This document shows, in pieces, positions 40,418 to 48,942 of a stretch of DNA of 64,000 nt (its first letter is position 1; each line of letters begins with the position of its first letter). A program made the translations under genes and the position numbers. This DNA comes from CAZXDL01 sp964639505 (GTDB lineage Bacteria; Patescibacteriota; Saccharimonadia; Saccharimonadales; UBA4665). The notes below the pieces were generated by a model. The model had not been told where the DNA came from. It searched no databases and was given only the letters and a program-made list of their open reading frames with translations. The DNA lies in assembly GCA_964639505.1 (NCBI GenBank), contig CAZXDL010000004.1:10337-74336 (forward strand), given 5' to 3'.

Positions 40418-40766
40418 CTCGCCACCTCTTCCAGTACGGCCAAGGTTTCCTTGGCTGTCTTTTCCCATGTAAACTGAGCCGCCCTTTTTTTGCCCTTTGT
40501 AACTAAGTCTTGCCTTAGTTCCTTATCTTGTAAGATTTTCTTTATGGCTGGAACCATAGTCTGTCCGTCAGGCACTAATAGGGCAGCATCTCCAGCTACC
40601 TCAGGTATAGATGAGTTATTGTAAGCTACAACCGGACAGCCTGCCTGCATAGCTTCTAGCACGGGCAAACCAAATCCTTCATACCTGCTTGGAAACACAA
40701 ACGCCATAGCTTTAGCATACAACCAAGCTAAATCTTCGTCTGATATGAAGCCGGGGGTGAGGATAT
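40408..40766. repeat. 359-bp direct repeat, copy 1
   Basis: Identical base for base, as far as I can compare by eye, to 41583-41941. It covers the 3' end of one GT4 gene and reaches past the start codon of the next. Confidence 0.92.
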
Positions 40767-41592
40767 CCTTGGCGTACTCTGAATTGACAGATAAGGCCTT
40801 GTGCCAGCCTTGATCACCGAGCAGATTCTCAAAGCCAAACTCTTTTCCTACATTAAGCAGGCGCATATCAGGGAACTCGTTTTTTAATTCATAAAAGGTA
40901 TCGATTAAGGCAACAACATTTTTACGGACATCGATGCCGCCGACGTACAAGATAAAAGGTTTGGCAGTCAATTTATGAATTTCTTTGCTCGCACCAACAC
41001 TTTTATCAAAACCGGTTGTGCCCAGGTGCACCACTCTCACGTCTTGCTTGGACTTAGTGTGACCAAGATAATCTTGTTTTGATGCCTCCGAGATCGCGAT
41101 TAATTTTTTAGAATATTTATATTGTTTTAGGGTGCGCAGATATTTCTGCCAATATAAATTTCTGGCCAAAGAATTTTTATACTTACGTATTCCTTTGACT
41201 CTGTGTTGCTTTTCTTTATCTTTAAATAGCAAGGGGATTAAATCGTAAAATTCTGTTACACATGGAACGGATGTCGGAACCCCTAACGAAGCATCGTACT
41301 GCAGAAATACATCAACATCACTCGTTGATGGCTTAGCTTTTTTGTAGGAATTCAAAACCGAACGAGCATATCTTTTTCGACCTAGCATCGGGCTATCAAC
41401 GGCTATGACCTTACTATTTGGAAATTCTTTAATAATCGATGGAGTAGCTATATCACCATCAACATAAAACACAAAACTGTGTACGTCGCTGTATTCTCTG
41501 GCAAAAACTTTTATCAAATTGTCCAACGACTTACCGATGCCGCGAAACTGAGTCTCGCCTTGTAGTGGGCGAGCGTCGATGCCGACCCTCAT
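40414..41592 (-). CDS. GT4-type glycosyltransferase with duplicated C-terminus
   Basis: 392 residues from the ATG at 41592 (ATGA overlap with the upstream stop). N-terminal half starts MRVGIDARPLQGETQFRGIG; the C-terminal ~118 residues, from ILTPGFISDEDLAWLYAK to LAVLEEVAR, are identical to those of the next gene. That part forms most of the donor-sugar pocket (PSRYEGFGLPVLEAM), so both enzymes probably use the same nucleotide sugar while their unlike N-terminal halves bind different acceptors. Confidence 0.9.
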   Translation of the reverse strand: MRVGIDARPLQGETQFRGIGKSLDNLIKVFAREYSDVHSFVFYVDGDIATPSIIKEFPNSKVIAVDSPMLGRKRYARSVLNSYKKAKPSTSDVDVFLQYDASLGVPTSVPCVTEFYDLIPLLFKDKEKQHRVKGIRKYKNSLARNLYWQKYLRTLKQYKYSKKLIAISEASKQDYLGHTKSKQDVRVVHLGTTGFDKSVGASKEIHKLTAKPFILYVGGIDVRKNVVALIDTFYELKNEFPDMRLLNVGKEFGFENLLGDQGWHKALSVNSEYAKDILTPGFISDEDLAWLYAKAMAFVFPSRYEGFGLPVLEAMQAGCPVVAYNNSSIPEVAGDAALLVPDGQTMVPAIKKILQDKELRQDLVTKGKKRAAQFTWEKTAKETLAVLEEVAR

Positions 41593-41941
41593 CTCGCCAC
41601 CTCTTCCAGTACGGCCAAGGTTTCCTTGGCTGTCTTTTCCCATGTAAACTGAGCCGCCCTTTTTTTGCCCTTTGTAACTAAGTCTTGCCTTAGTTCCTTA
41701 TCTTGTAAGATTTTCTTTATGGCTGGAACCATAGTCTGTCCGTCAGGCACTAATAGGGCAGCATCTCCAGCTACCTCAGGTATAGATGAGTTATTGTAAG
41801 CTACAACCGGACAGCCTGCCTGCATAGCTTCTAGCACGGGCAAACCAAATCCTTCATACCTGCTTGGAAACACAAACGCCATAGCTTTAGCATACAACCA
41901 AGCTAAATCTTCGTCTGATATGAAGCCGGGGGTGAGGATAT
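41583..41941. repeat. 359-bp direct repeat, copy 2
   Basis: Second copy, offset by 1175 bases from copy 1. Borders are sharp: sequence differs at once on both sides. Confidence 0.92.
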
Positions 41942-42785
41942 TATGCCGAAGCGATGATTGACTAATTTTTTCGCGTAAATTTATCGCATCCCAAGCATCA
42001 GGACTCAAGATATCTTTACCAGCCAGCACTAATTGAAGTCGCGGATTATACTGCCAAACTTCTTCCATTGATTCCACTAATTCCATAAGTCCTTTGCGTG
42101 GGTCGGCACCACCTACATATAACAAAAATTGATCCAAGCCGAGTTTTTTTAGATCAGTGGGAATAGCCTTTGGAGCATTGGGTAGTTCTCCGGCGGCAAG
42201 CATAATAACTTTTACGTTTTCAGCCTTAAGATCCGGCACCCATTTTACCAAATCCTGTTTTGAGCACTCTGAAATACTGATAACTTTATGATGTTTTTTG
42301 TAAAGCTGAATTTGCTTTTCGAGAGCCTTCCATCGCAAGCGCATCCGGCTATAACCAATTAGTCGACCGGGCGAATAGCCACCAAAATGTACATGCTGAT
42401 ACTGCTCTTTGTATATAAAAGGAATCAAATCATAAATAACACTGACGATTGCTGTATGACGAGACTTAATGCGTTGTGTCAAATCAAGCTGAAGTACAAC
42501 GTCTAAATTGTATTTATCTACTGGCATTGGCTTTGGCAGGAGGTAAACAATTCTAATATATTTCACTGATCTTAGCCCGCCGCCGGGTCCGATAACAAAG
42601 CTATGCTTGAAGCCTTTATCCAAATTAAAGACAGGCTGCTTTGCAGATTTTCCAGATAATAAAAAAACGTACTCATTATTATGATCGAGTCGACTTATGG
42701 TTTCTATCAAGCTAGTTGCATAACGGCCAATGCCACGGTGCTGTGCGCCACCCTCCATAGATCTAAGGTCAATACCAACCCTCAT
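41589..42785 (-). CDS. GT4-type glycosyltransferase with duplicated C-terminus
   Basis: 398 residues: N-terminal half MRVGIDLRSMEGGAQHRGIG, then FLLYVGGADPRKGLMELVES (about 215-234), then the C-terminal 118 residues shared exactly with the next gene downstream. The start shares one base with the stop of the upstream GT2 gene (TAATG). The matching HRGIGRYATSLIE and FRGIGKSLDNLIK starts show the two are paralogs, the C-termini being homogenised recently. Confidence 0.9.
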   Translation of the reverse strand: MRVGIDLRSMEGGAQHRGIGRYATSLIETISRLDHNNEYVFLLSGKSAKQPVFNLDKGFKHSFVIGPGGGLRSVKYIRIVYLLPKPMPVDKYNLDVVLQLDLTQRIKSRHTAIVSVIYDLIPFIYKEQYQHVHFGGYSPGRLIGYSRMRLRWKALEKQIQLYKKHHKVISISECSKQDLVKWVPDLKAENVKVIMLAAGELPNAPKAIPTDLKKLGLDQFLLYVGGADPRKGLMELVESMEEVWQYNPRLQLVLAGKDILSPDAWDAINLREKISQSSLRHNILTPGFISDEDLAWLYAKAMAFVFPSRYEGFGLPVLEAMQAGCPVVAYNNSSIPEVAGDAALLVPDGQTMVPAIKKILQDKELRQDLVTKGKKRAAQFTWEKTAKETLAVLEEVAR

Positions 42786-43687
42786 TATATGACTTCCTTA
42801 GCGATTACCTGGCGACCGAACGAAAGCCGCCAGATGGCGGCTATTAAGCCTAGAAAAAACAAAACGCGGCGTTTGTATGCACGGCCATGTCTTACAACCA
42901 GACAGTACTCACGGTATTTGCGGCGCAACGCTTCAACCCAGTTTCCGCGTTTGACCACTCGCAGGGTGAAAAATAATTCATTACGGTAAAACATCGGAGT
43001 ATCATATAGCTCTGTATATTTTTTTGATCGAGACCCTCCTGACGGTGTCGCAAGGTGAAATACTTCAGCTTTCGGCTCAAAATAAATCTTCATTTTTGCC
43101 CGAGCCATTTTTAGCGACATATCATTCTCTTCGCGAAATGAATTTGCATAATATCTAGTGTCGAAGCCTCCGACTTTTAATGCGTCACTAATTTTTATTG
43201 AACAGTTGCCCCCAGGAAATGCGTTAGTGTATCCAGGCTTCATGGATGTAAAGCCGCCGTGTGAAATTCCATATTGATCGAACCGCAGCACGTCGTCAAT
43301 TGTTGGAAAGCCATCTTGCACTACGCGACCAGCTACTGCGCTAATGCCGGGGTTGTTATGATATGCCAGCAGGTGGAATTTTATCAAATTTTTATTCGGC
43401 AAAATATCGTCATCGATAGTTAGAGCAACCGGTGCAGTAGCTTTTTTAATTGCAAAATTTTTGGCAGCAGTTACGGAAGCAGGCTTAACTTTAAACAGCC
43501 GAAGTCTTTTATCTTGAATCGACTCCAGAGCTGCAATTGTTGCTGGTAGATGCTTTTCTGTCTGGTCAACAACTATGAGTTCGAAATTTTTATATGTCTG
43601 TTTTAGTATCGAATGAATAGTATCAACTAAAACTTCTTCACGTTGAAAAGTTGGGATGATGACAGTTATATCGGGTACTTCAGTCAT
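42785..43687 (-). CDS. GT2-type glycosyltransferase
   Basis: 300 residues, GT-A fold: VIIPTFQREEVLVDTIHSIL (about 8-27), DDD-type metal site TIDDDILPNKN (about 91-101) and GGFDTRYYANSFREENDMSLKM with the acid ED-like motif (about 170-192). A C-terminal basic and hydrophobic segment may touch the membrane. It overlaps the upstream GT2 by eight bases. Confidence 0.9.
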   Translation of the reverse strand: MTEVPDITVIIPTFQREEVLVDTIHSILKQTYKNFELIVVDQTEKHLPATIAALESIQDKRLRLFKVKPASVTAAKNFAIKKATAPVALTIDDDILPNKNLIKFHLLAYHNNPGISAVAGRVVQDGFPTIDDVLRFDQYGISHGGFTSMKPGYTNAFPGGNCSIKISDALKVGGFDTRYYANSFREENDMSLKMARAKMKIYFEPKAEVFHLATPSGGSRSKKYTELYDTPMFYRNELFFTLRVVKRGNWVEALRRKYREYCLVVRHGRAYKRRVLFFLGLIAAIWRLSFGRQVIAKEVI

Positions 43688-44615
43688 GTTTTATTCTTAA
43701 TTTAACTGCTATAAGTCTAGCGTATTTCCGCCGTAAAGCCTTGTCACTAAGCAAGATAATCTTTATGCGCCCTGCGGCAAAAAAATGAAATTTACGCAGG
43801 CTTTTACCCAGTACGTATGTTAGATTTTGTGTAATTCTATCAATTCGCAGTTGTCCCATATCTAACTCTGCATACCCACTCGTATCAATTCGTTTTGCCA
43901 GTAAGTGTCGGCGTTTAGTCCATGCCATGTTCTGTATCTCGTGCTTTCGCGTATCTTGCAATTCGGCATTCTGAGAACTTATGCTTCGGTCGCTTTCGCG
44001 ATAGACATATAGCGGTGAGTCAAAATTCGCAAAATTACCGAACTCAGATAGTCTTAGCCATAAACCATAATCCTCTGCAGGATATTCGTTTTGTCTATAT
44101 CTGCCAGCCCTATTAAAAGCATCCTTTTTAAACATGACAGATCCATGCGCAAACGGGGAACGTACCAGAAGCTCCTGCTTAAGTTCAGGGTCATTTAGTA
44201 ATACCTTATGAACGTGTTTCTTTTTGCTTGTTTCATCCATAACGCTCATTGAGCTACCAATAACCACTAGCTCAGTATTGTCCTCTAATGATGCAACTTG
44301 TCTCTCGAGACGCTTTGGCTCGGACTTGTCATCGGCATCTTGTCGAGCAATGTATTTACCACTAGCCAAACCTATACCGCGGTTGAGCGCTGACACCAAG
44401 CCTAGATTGTCTTGTTCGTACATTTTAATGCGATCATCTTTATATGATGATAATATCTTGGCAGTATCATCAGTTGAGCCATCGTTGATAATAATCAACT
44501 CGAAGTCCTTGAAGGATTGATTAAGAAGACTGTCCAGTGATTCTCTAAGGTACATGGCGCCGTTATACACGCTTAATACAATCGAAACGCTAGGCTGTTT
44601 TAAATCTTTAGCCAT
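43680..44615 (-). CDS. GT2-type glycosyltransferase
   Basis: 311 residues: SIVLSVYNGAMYLRESLDSLL (about 10-30), IINDGSTDDT (about 42-51), ARQDADD metal site (about 95-101) and PAEDYGLWLRLSE (about 183-195). The C-terminal third is basic with a hydrophobic patch. It overlaps the fucosyltransferase gene upstream by 16 bases and the GT2 gene downstream by eight, so the three are translationally coupled. Confidence 0.9.
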   Translation of the reverse strand: MAKDLKQPSVSIVLSVYNGAMYLRESLDSLLNQSFKDFELIIINDGSTDDTAKILSSYKDDRIKMYEQDNLGLVSALNRGIGLASGKYIARQDADDKSEPKRLERQVASLEDNTELVVIGSSMSVMDETSKKKHVHKVLLNDPELKQELLVRSPFAHGSVMFKKDAFNRAGRYRQNEYPAEDYGLWLRLSEFGNFANFDSPLYVYRESDRSISSQNAELQDTRKHEIQNMAWTKRRHLLAKRIDTSGYAELDMGQLRIDRITQNLTYVLGKSLRKFHFFAAGRIKIILLSDKALRRKYARLIAVKLRIKHD

Positions 44616-45484
44616 GACTTTGGAATAACATCAGATACGTCAATTTTAGGGTCATTGAACCATTTCTTTGGCGCAACAACTACTTTATCGCTATTTTGAT
44701 TTAGCCACGCTGCCCACCAGCTAAATGAGCTATTGGCGATTATGTTATGTTTACACTGCATCATGAGTCGCATATCCTCGCTGCCTTTTTTGTTACCTTC
44801 TACGTATATAGTGTTTTGTGAAAATTTAAGGTTTTGTTTGCACCATTCGGGGTCATCTGAGAAAACAAATATTACAGGTTTGTTTGTTTGTTTGAGTACT
44901 GGCTTTAAGGCAGCCTTATAATAACCAAGATCTTTAGTGCCATGAAAACTGCTGGCATTTTTGTTTGTTACATAATCACCACGTCTCACGTGAACCGATA
45001 TCGCTTCGCTCTCAAGAATTTGCTTTAAGATTTTTGTATTTTTTGTTGATGGCTCAGTTACGAATCCAAAATTATCTAACAATTGTGATCGTATTTCTGA
45101 AAAATATTTCTCAGTTTGCCAGTAACCTATCAGATATGTTTTGTCTGGTTGTTCTAGCATAGCTGCATCGAAATTGTGATGCTTCTCACGATAAATTAGC
45201 CACGCCCTGCCAGCTATAGAATGCCTGATTTTTAATAAAGATCCGCGTTTGCCAAGGTAGTTAGCATCCGGGTTTTCAACTGGTCTTTTAGAAGGAGATA
45301 TAAAAGTTGCTTTTAACCTGAAGCTATCAAGCTCATACTCGCGAGGGGTGTCTGCTTCGGCAATATTGTCGTAAAACACTAAGTCCATCGCTACCGAAGT
45401 GCCTAGTTTATTGGCAAGACCTGAAGCAGAGGCATACTGAAACATTTGGTTTCCTAATCCACCCATGAGTCGAACGCCAATCAT
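44600..45484 (-). CDS. GT11 alpha-1,2-fucosyltransferase-like protein
   Basis: 294 residues. GT11 signatures: the N-terminal MGGLGNQMFQYASA (about 8-21), the HVRRGDY motif (about 165-171) that binds GDP-fucose, and NSSFSWWAAWL (about 254-264). Such enzymes add L-fucose from GDP-fucose, usually alpha-1,2 to galactose. The donor can be made by gmd (37346) and the Fcl-type gene (54608). Small C-terminal tail, no TM. Confidence 0.9.
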   Translation of the reverse strand: MIGVRLMGGLGNQMFQYASASGLANKLGTSVAMDLVFYDNIAEADTPREYELDSFRLKATFISPSKRPVENPDANYLGKRGSLLKIRHSIAGRAWLIYREKHHNFDAAMLEQPDKTYLIGYWQTEKYFSEIRSQLLDNFGFVTEPSTKNTKILKQILESEAISVHVRRGDYVTNKNASSFHGTKDLGYYKAALKPVLKQTNKPVIFVFSDDPEWCKQNLKFSQNTIYVEGNKKGSEDMRLMMQCKHNIIANSSFSWWAAWLNQNSDKVVVAPKKWFNDPKIDVSDVIPKSWLKI

Positions 45485-45493
45485 ACAATTACC

Positions 45494-46342
45494 CTACGCA
45501 TCAATCACCAGCTCTTTCTTGGGTTTAAAGTTTATCAGTGCTTCGGCTTTTGATATGTCAGCCCAGCTGATGTTGGTGGGGCAAGTGATAGCCTTGTAGC
45601 TTGGTTTTAATCCTTTTGCGAGAATCGCTTTTATCAATGAGCTGTTGTTGGTCGAAACACCGCTTGCGATGTTTAGTACTGTAAAGTTCGGTTTTAAACC
45701 GGCATTAATCAGTTTATTAAATGCCTCAACTACATCTGTTGCATGTATGTAATCACGATAATAATTATCTGGCCCGAGCAATTCAACTGGTTGACCTGGG
45801 GTTGATTTTACAAGTCTATTTATTAACGAATTCGAAAAACCCAAACCATAAATGTTAAATATCCTTAATGCAACGTAGCTTGTAGTCGAACCTAGTGCAA
45901 GTTCTCTCAAAACTTCTTCGGCTGCTAGCTTTGATTTGCCATACTCGCTAACAGGTCCGATGTTGCTTTCCTCGTTGGTTGGCTCCAGCTCAGTCTGATT
46001 ATAAATTGACGCCGATGAGGCAAAAAGAAATGTTTTAACTGAATACTTCGAGGCAAGTCTTGCCATAGAACGAGTTCCATCGACGTTTATTTTTTTCGCT
46101 AGAGTCGCATCTGACTCGCATGCAGGTCCTACTAATGCTGCCAAGTGAATAACTACATCTGGTTTTTCTTTCTTGAAAATATCTTCAAGCCCTGTCGAAT
46201 TAGAAAGGTCAACCAAATAACATGATGCGCCTGGAATATTAAATCGGTCATTACTCAATAACGTGAGATCATAGGTGCTCTTAAAGGCATTGATTGTATA
46301 ATTGCCTAATCTGCCCGAAGCACCTGTAATTAATATCTTCAT
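45494..46342 (-). CDS. NAD-dependent epimerase/dehydratase (extended SDR)
   Basis: 282 residues: ILITGASGRLGNYTI (about 3-17), a SSASIYN strand and the YGKSK active site (about 151-155), with YRDYIHATDVVEAF later. Substrate cannot be fixed from motifs. It is 4 bases after the dehydratase at 46346 and probably acts on the keto-sugar that enzyme makes or on the same donor pool. Confidence 0.85.
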   Translation of the reverse strand: MKILITGASGRLGNYTINAFKSTYDLTLLSNDRFNIPGASCYLVDLSNSTGLEDIFKKEKPDVVIHLAALVGPACESDATLAKKINVDGTRSMARLASKYSVKTFLFASSASIYNQTELEPTNEESNIGPVSEYGKSKLAAEEVLRELALGSTTSYVALRIFNIYGLGFSNSLINRLVKSTPGQPVELLGPDNYYRDYIHATDVVEAFNKLINAGLKPNFTVLNIASGVSTNNSSLIKAILAKGLKPSYKAITCPTNISWADISKAEALINFKPKKELVIDA

Positions 46343-46345
46343 TGC

Positions 46346-47722
46346 CTAATCCTTAATTTCAAAGCCAAAATCCTTTAGTGATGAAATTAAACTAGCGTTT
46401 GGCGCTTTGTAGGACAATGATTGACTTGTAAGTTCGTGGATCGATTTTAGGAATTCATTGTGATCAAATAACTTTTCATTTTTCACGATAAATATTTTTT
46501 TATTTTGAGTTTTGCCAACACTATCTGGATCATAACTAAGTTCTTCATACATTTTTTCGCCGGGTCTCAAGCCGGTAATTTTAATATCGATTGGTTTGTC
46601 GAGTAATTTAATCAAACTTTTTGCTAGATCTAATATCTTAACTGGTTCGCCCATATCGAGCACAAAAATTTCGCCATTTTTGCCTACTGTTGCCGACTGG
46701 ATGATCAGCTCTGTGGCTTCTTCGACTGTCATGAAGTATCTTGTTACATCTTTATGGGTAACAGTAAGTGGCTGGTTGTGGTCAATCTGCTGTCTAAAAA
46801 TTTGCATGACACTACCATTACTTTGTATGACGTTACCGAATCTCACGGCATTAAATTTTGTTACGTCCTGAGATTTTGCGAGACTTTCCATAATCATTTC
46901 GGCTAGACGCTTGGTCGTTCCCATCACATTTACTGGGTTTACAGCCTTGTCAGTTGAAACACATACAAAATTTTGCACCTTGTGCTGAATTGCAAGCTTC
47001 ATTAGATTATATGATCCCCAAACATTGTTATTGACTGCTTCCGCTGGATTACTTTGCATTAAAGGTACATGCTTATACGCAGCGGCATGAAAAATAATTT
47101 CGGGCTTATATTCTGAAAGGATTGACTCAATTGCAGCAGTATTTTTAATGTCGGCAATTTTGTATGCAACGTTATTATTTTCGCCTAGCTCGTGCTGTAG
47201 GAAGAAAACGCCATTTTCCCACCAGTCAACGCACACTATCTGCTGTGGCCTAAGCTGCATTAAAAGTTTAACAAGTCTTGAGCCAATAGATCCCGCTGCC
47301 CCTGTAACAAGTACGACTTTACCTTCAATTAATTTTTTACACTCTAATAGATCGTGCTTGACAGGCTGTCGGCCGACTAGTGCTAACACGTCAACATCAG
47401 TTAGGTCATTAATATTAACTGTGCTTTTCGAAATTATGCTGAATGATCGAGGAATTATTGATAAATTAACGTTGTCATTTTGTATTGAATTGATAAAGTC
47501 GCGAAGTTTTTGCCCGGACATAGTAGGGATGGCAATGTACACATCCGTGATAGCTTCGTGCTCAATAATCTCATTAACATCAGCAAGCGTGCCAAGTATT
47601 TGTTCGCCTGTGTGAGTATCATCTAAAAAGCCCCTAACGGGCTGATCATTATTTTTCAAACTATCAGCTAGGCTTCGGCCTGCAACACCGTAGCCTATTA
47701 TTAATATGCTCTTTTGTGCCAT
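46346..47722 (-). CDS. CapD/FlaA1-type nucleotide-sugar 4,6-dehydratase
   Basis: 458 residues. An N-terminal Rossmann domain (about 5-115, IIGYGVAGRSLADSL) precedes an SDR domain starting VVLVTGAAGSIGSRLV (about 136-151) with VSTDKAVNPVNVMGTTKR (about 256-273), where Met replaces the usual Tyr, as in FlaA1/PglF/WbpM-type UDP-GlcNAc 4,6-dehydratases. Unlike WbpM, it lacks the N-terminal transmembrane helices, so it is a soluble form. A TATAAT lies six bases upstream of its ATG. Confidence 0.9.
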   Translation of the reverse strand: MAQKSILIIGYGVAGRSLADSLKNNDQPVRGFLDDTHTGEQILGTLADVNEIIEHEAITDVYIAIPTMSGQKLRDFINSIQNDNVNLSIIPRSFSIISKSTVNINDLTDVDVLALVGRQPVKHDLLECKKLIEGKVVLVTGAAGSIGSRLVKLLMQLRPQQIVCVDWWENGVFFLQHELGENNNVAYKIADIKNTAAIESILSEYKPEIIFHAAAYKHVPLMQSNPAEAVNNNVWGSYNLMKLAIQHKVQNFVCVSTDKAVNPVNVMGTTKRLAEMIMESLAKSQDVTKFNAVRFGNVIQSNGSVMQIFRQQIDHNQPLTVTHKDVTRYFMTVEEATELIIQSATVGKNGEIFVLDMGEPVKILDLAKSLIKLLDKPIDIKITGLRPGEKMYEELSYDPDSVGKTQNKKIFIVKNEKLFDHNEFLKSIHELTSQSLSYKAPNASLISSLKDFGFEIKD

Positions 47723-47728
47723 TAATAC

Positions 47729-47734
47729 ATTATA
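47729..47734 (-). promoter_or_regulatory. Internal -10 element, leaderless start of dehydratase gene
   Basis: TATAAT on the minus strand, six bases (47728-47723) from the ATG at 47722, with no Shine-Dalgarno. It lies in a 47-base gap after the GT4 gene ending at 47770 and could split the glycan cluster into two transcripts. Confidence 0.5.
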
Positions 47735-47769
47735 AACAATTTATAGAGGTAAAACCTAAAAGTAGCTGA

Positions 47770-48942
47770 TTAATTCAGAACTTTTTCGTAAATACGTAAA
47801 TAGTCCTTGGTTATTATTTCCCAAGTGTATTTTTGTTCCCAAGATTTATGACCTGCTCGACCCAACTCAATCCTTTTTTTGCGATTGTGGGCAAGTTTTG
47901 TTAACTGCAAAACAGCATCTTTTGAGTCAACTCGAACTCTACCGTTAGGCATATCATGACTTTTAACTACGATACCTGCTCCGGTCCATTTGGCTATTTC
48001 TGGTCCATTACCTGCTGTGGAAGTCAAAAATGGAACGCCAGCAGCAGCCGCTTCAAATAGTACCAGCGGACTACACTCCACATTAGAGAAAAATGCAAAA
48101 ATATCGCACATCTTTAGAAGCTCATGTACTTCCTGTGTTTGTGAGCCGTCAATCATAACTACACGTTTGCCTAAAAGCTTACGACTCAAGTTGATTTGCT
48201 CGGCCTCATTTTCAAATGCATCATAACCGCCCTCGCCGGGGCGAATACTCCCAGCTGATACCAAGGTTGCCTTAGAGACAGGTAACCGCCTGAAAGCTTT
48301 AATTAACTCCAAATGGCCCTTTTCACCATATAACCCAATGGTCATAATTGTCAGGCCGCCTATGCCATATTTTGTCCTTAAGAACTTCTTACGTTCGTTA
48401 CTTATAGGCTCCATGAACTCTTCTTCATTTGCGCCGTTTGGAATCACAAAAACATTATTTAATTTATGTTCTCTTGCGAAATTTATATCGCGATAGTCAT
48501 CCGAAGGATAAATAGTAGCATCATACTTTCGCAAAATGTTGGGTAGCTTTTTAAAATAATCATCATAATTTGGGTCATAAAGGGCAGAGTAGCCACAAGG
48601 CACGAATACCTTTTTTGCCTTAATATCATCCATAACTTCAAAGAAGAGATCTGCTGTCCATTGCTGAGCAGCAAAATTCATTATCACATCAAACTTTTCT
48701 TTGCGTAGGAACTCCTGATAAGCTCTTTTATCTCCTTTAATACCATTTACGACGTTTCCTGCAATCTCAAAACCGACAATCTTCACACCGTTGTGCTCAA
48801 AACTAGTTCGATTTGGTAATAAAGTTGTCGCAACAGTTACATCGTGTCCCATTTTGACCATACGCTCACTTAGATGCCGAACAAGCTCCTGAGCACCACC
48901 GATACTCGGATAGTAGAATTCAACAGTATGAAGGATTTTCAA
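47770..48942 (-). CDS. GT4-type glycosyltransferase, TTG start
   Basis: 390 residues: N-terminal MKILHTVEFYYPSIGGAQELV, donor half with GGLTIMTIGLYGEKGHLELI (about 194-213) and FSNVECSPLVLFEAAAAG (about 294-311). The start is TTG at 48942, overlapping the preceding TGA stop as TTGA, with AAGGA upstream inside the previous gene. Confidence 0.88.
   Translation of the reverse strand: MKILHTVEFYYPSIGGAQELVRHLSERMVKMGHDVTVATTLLPNRTSFEHNGVKIVGFEIAGNVVNGIKGDKRAYQEFLRKEKFDVIMNFAAQQWTADLFFEVMDDIKAKKVFVPCGYSALYDPNYDDYFKKLPNILRKYDATIYPSDDYRDINFAREHKLNNVFVIPNGANEEEFMEPISNERKKFLRTKYGIGGLTIMTIGLYGEKGHLELIKAFRRLPVSKATLVSAGSIRPGEGGYDAFENEAEQINLSRKLLGKRVVMIDGSQTQEVHELLKMCDIFAFFSNVECSPLVLFEAAAAGVPFLTSTAGNGPEIAKWTGAGIVVKSHDMPNGRVRVDSKDAVLQLTKLAHNRKKRIELGRAGHKSWEQKYTWEIITKDYLRIYEKVLN

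Noticed and set aside
40414..40468. Longer start (40468) for the GT4 gene at 39272, and the matching one at 41643
   Set aside because: The extra 17 residues are the same in both because they are encoded by the duplicated 359-bp block in another frame; the ATGA-coupled starts at 40417 and 41592 begin the normal GT4 fold.
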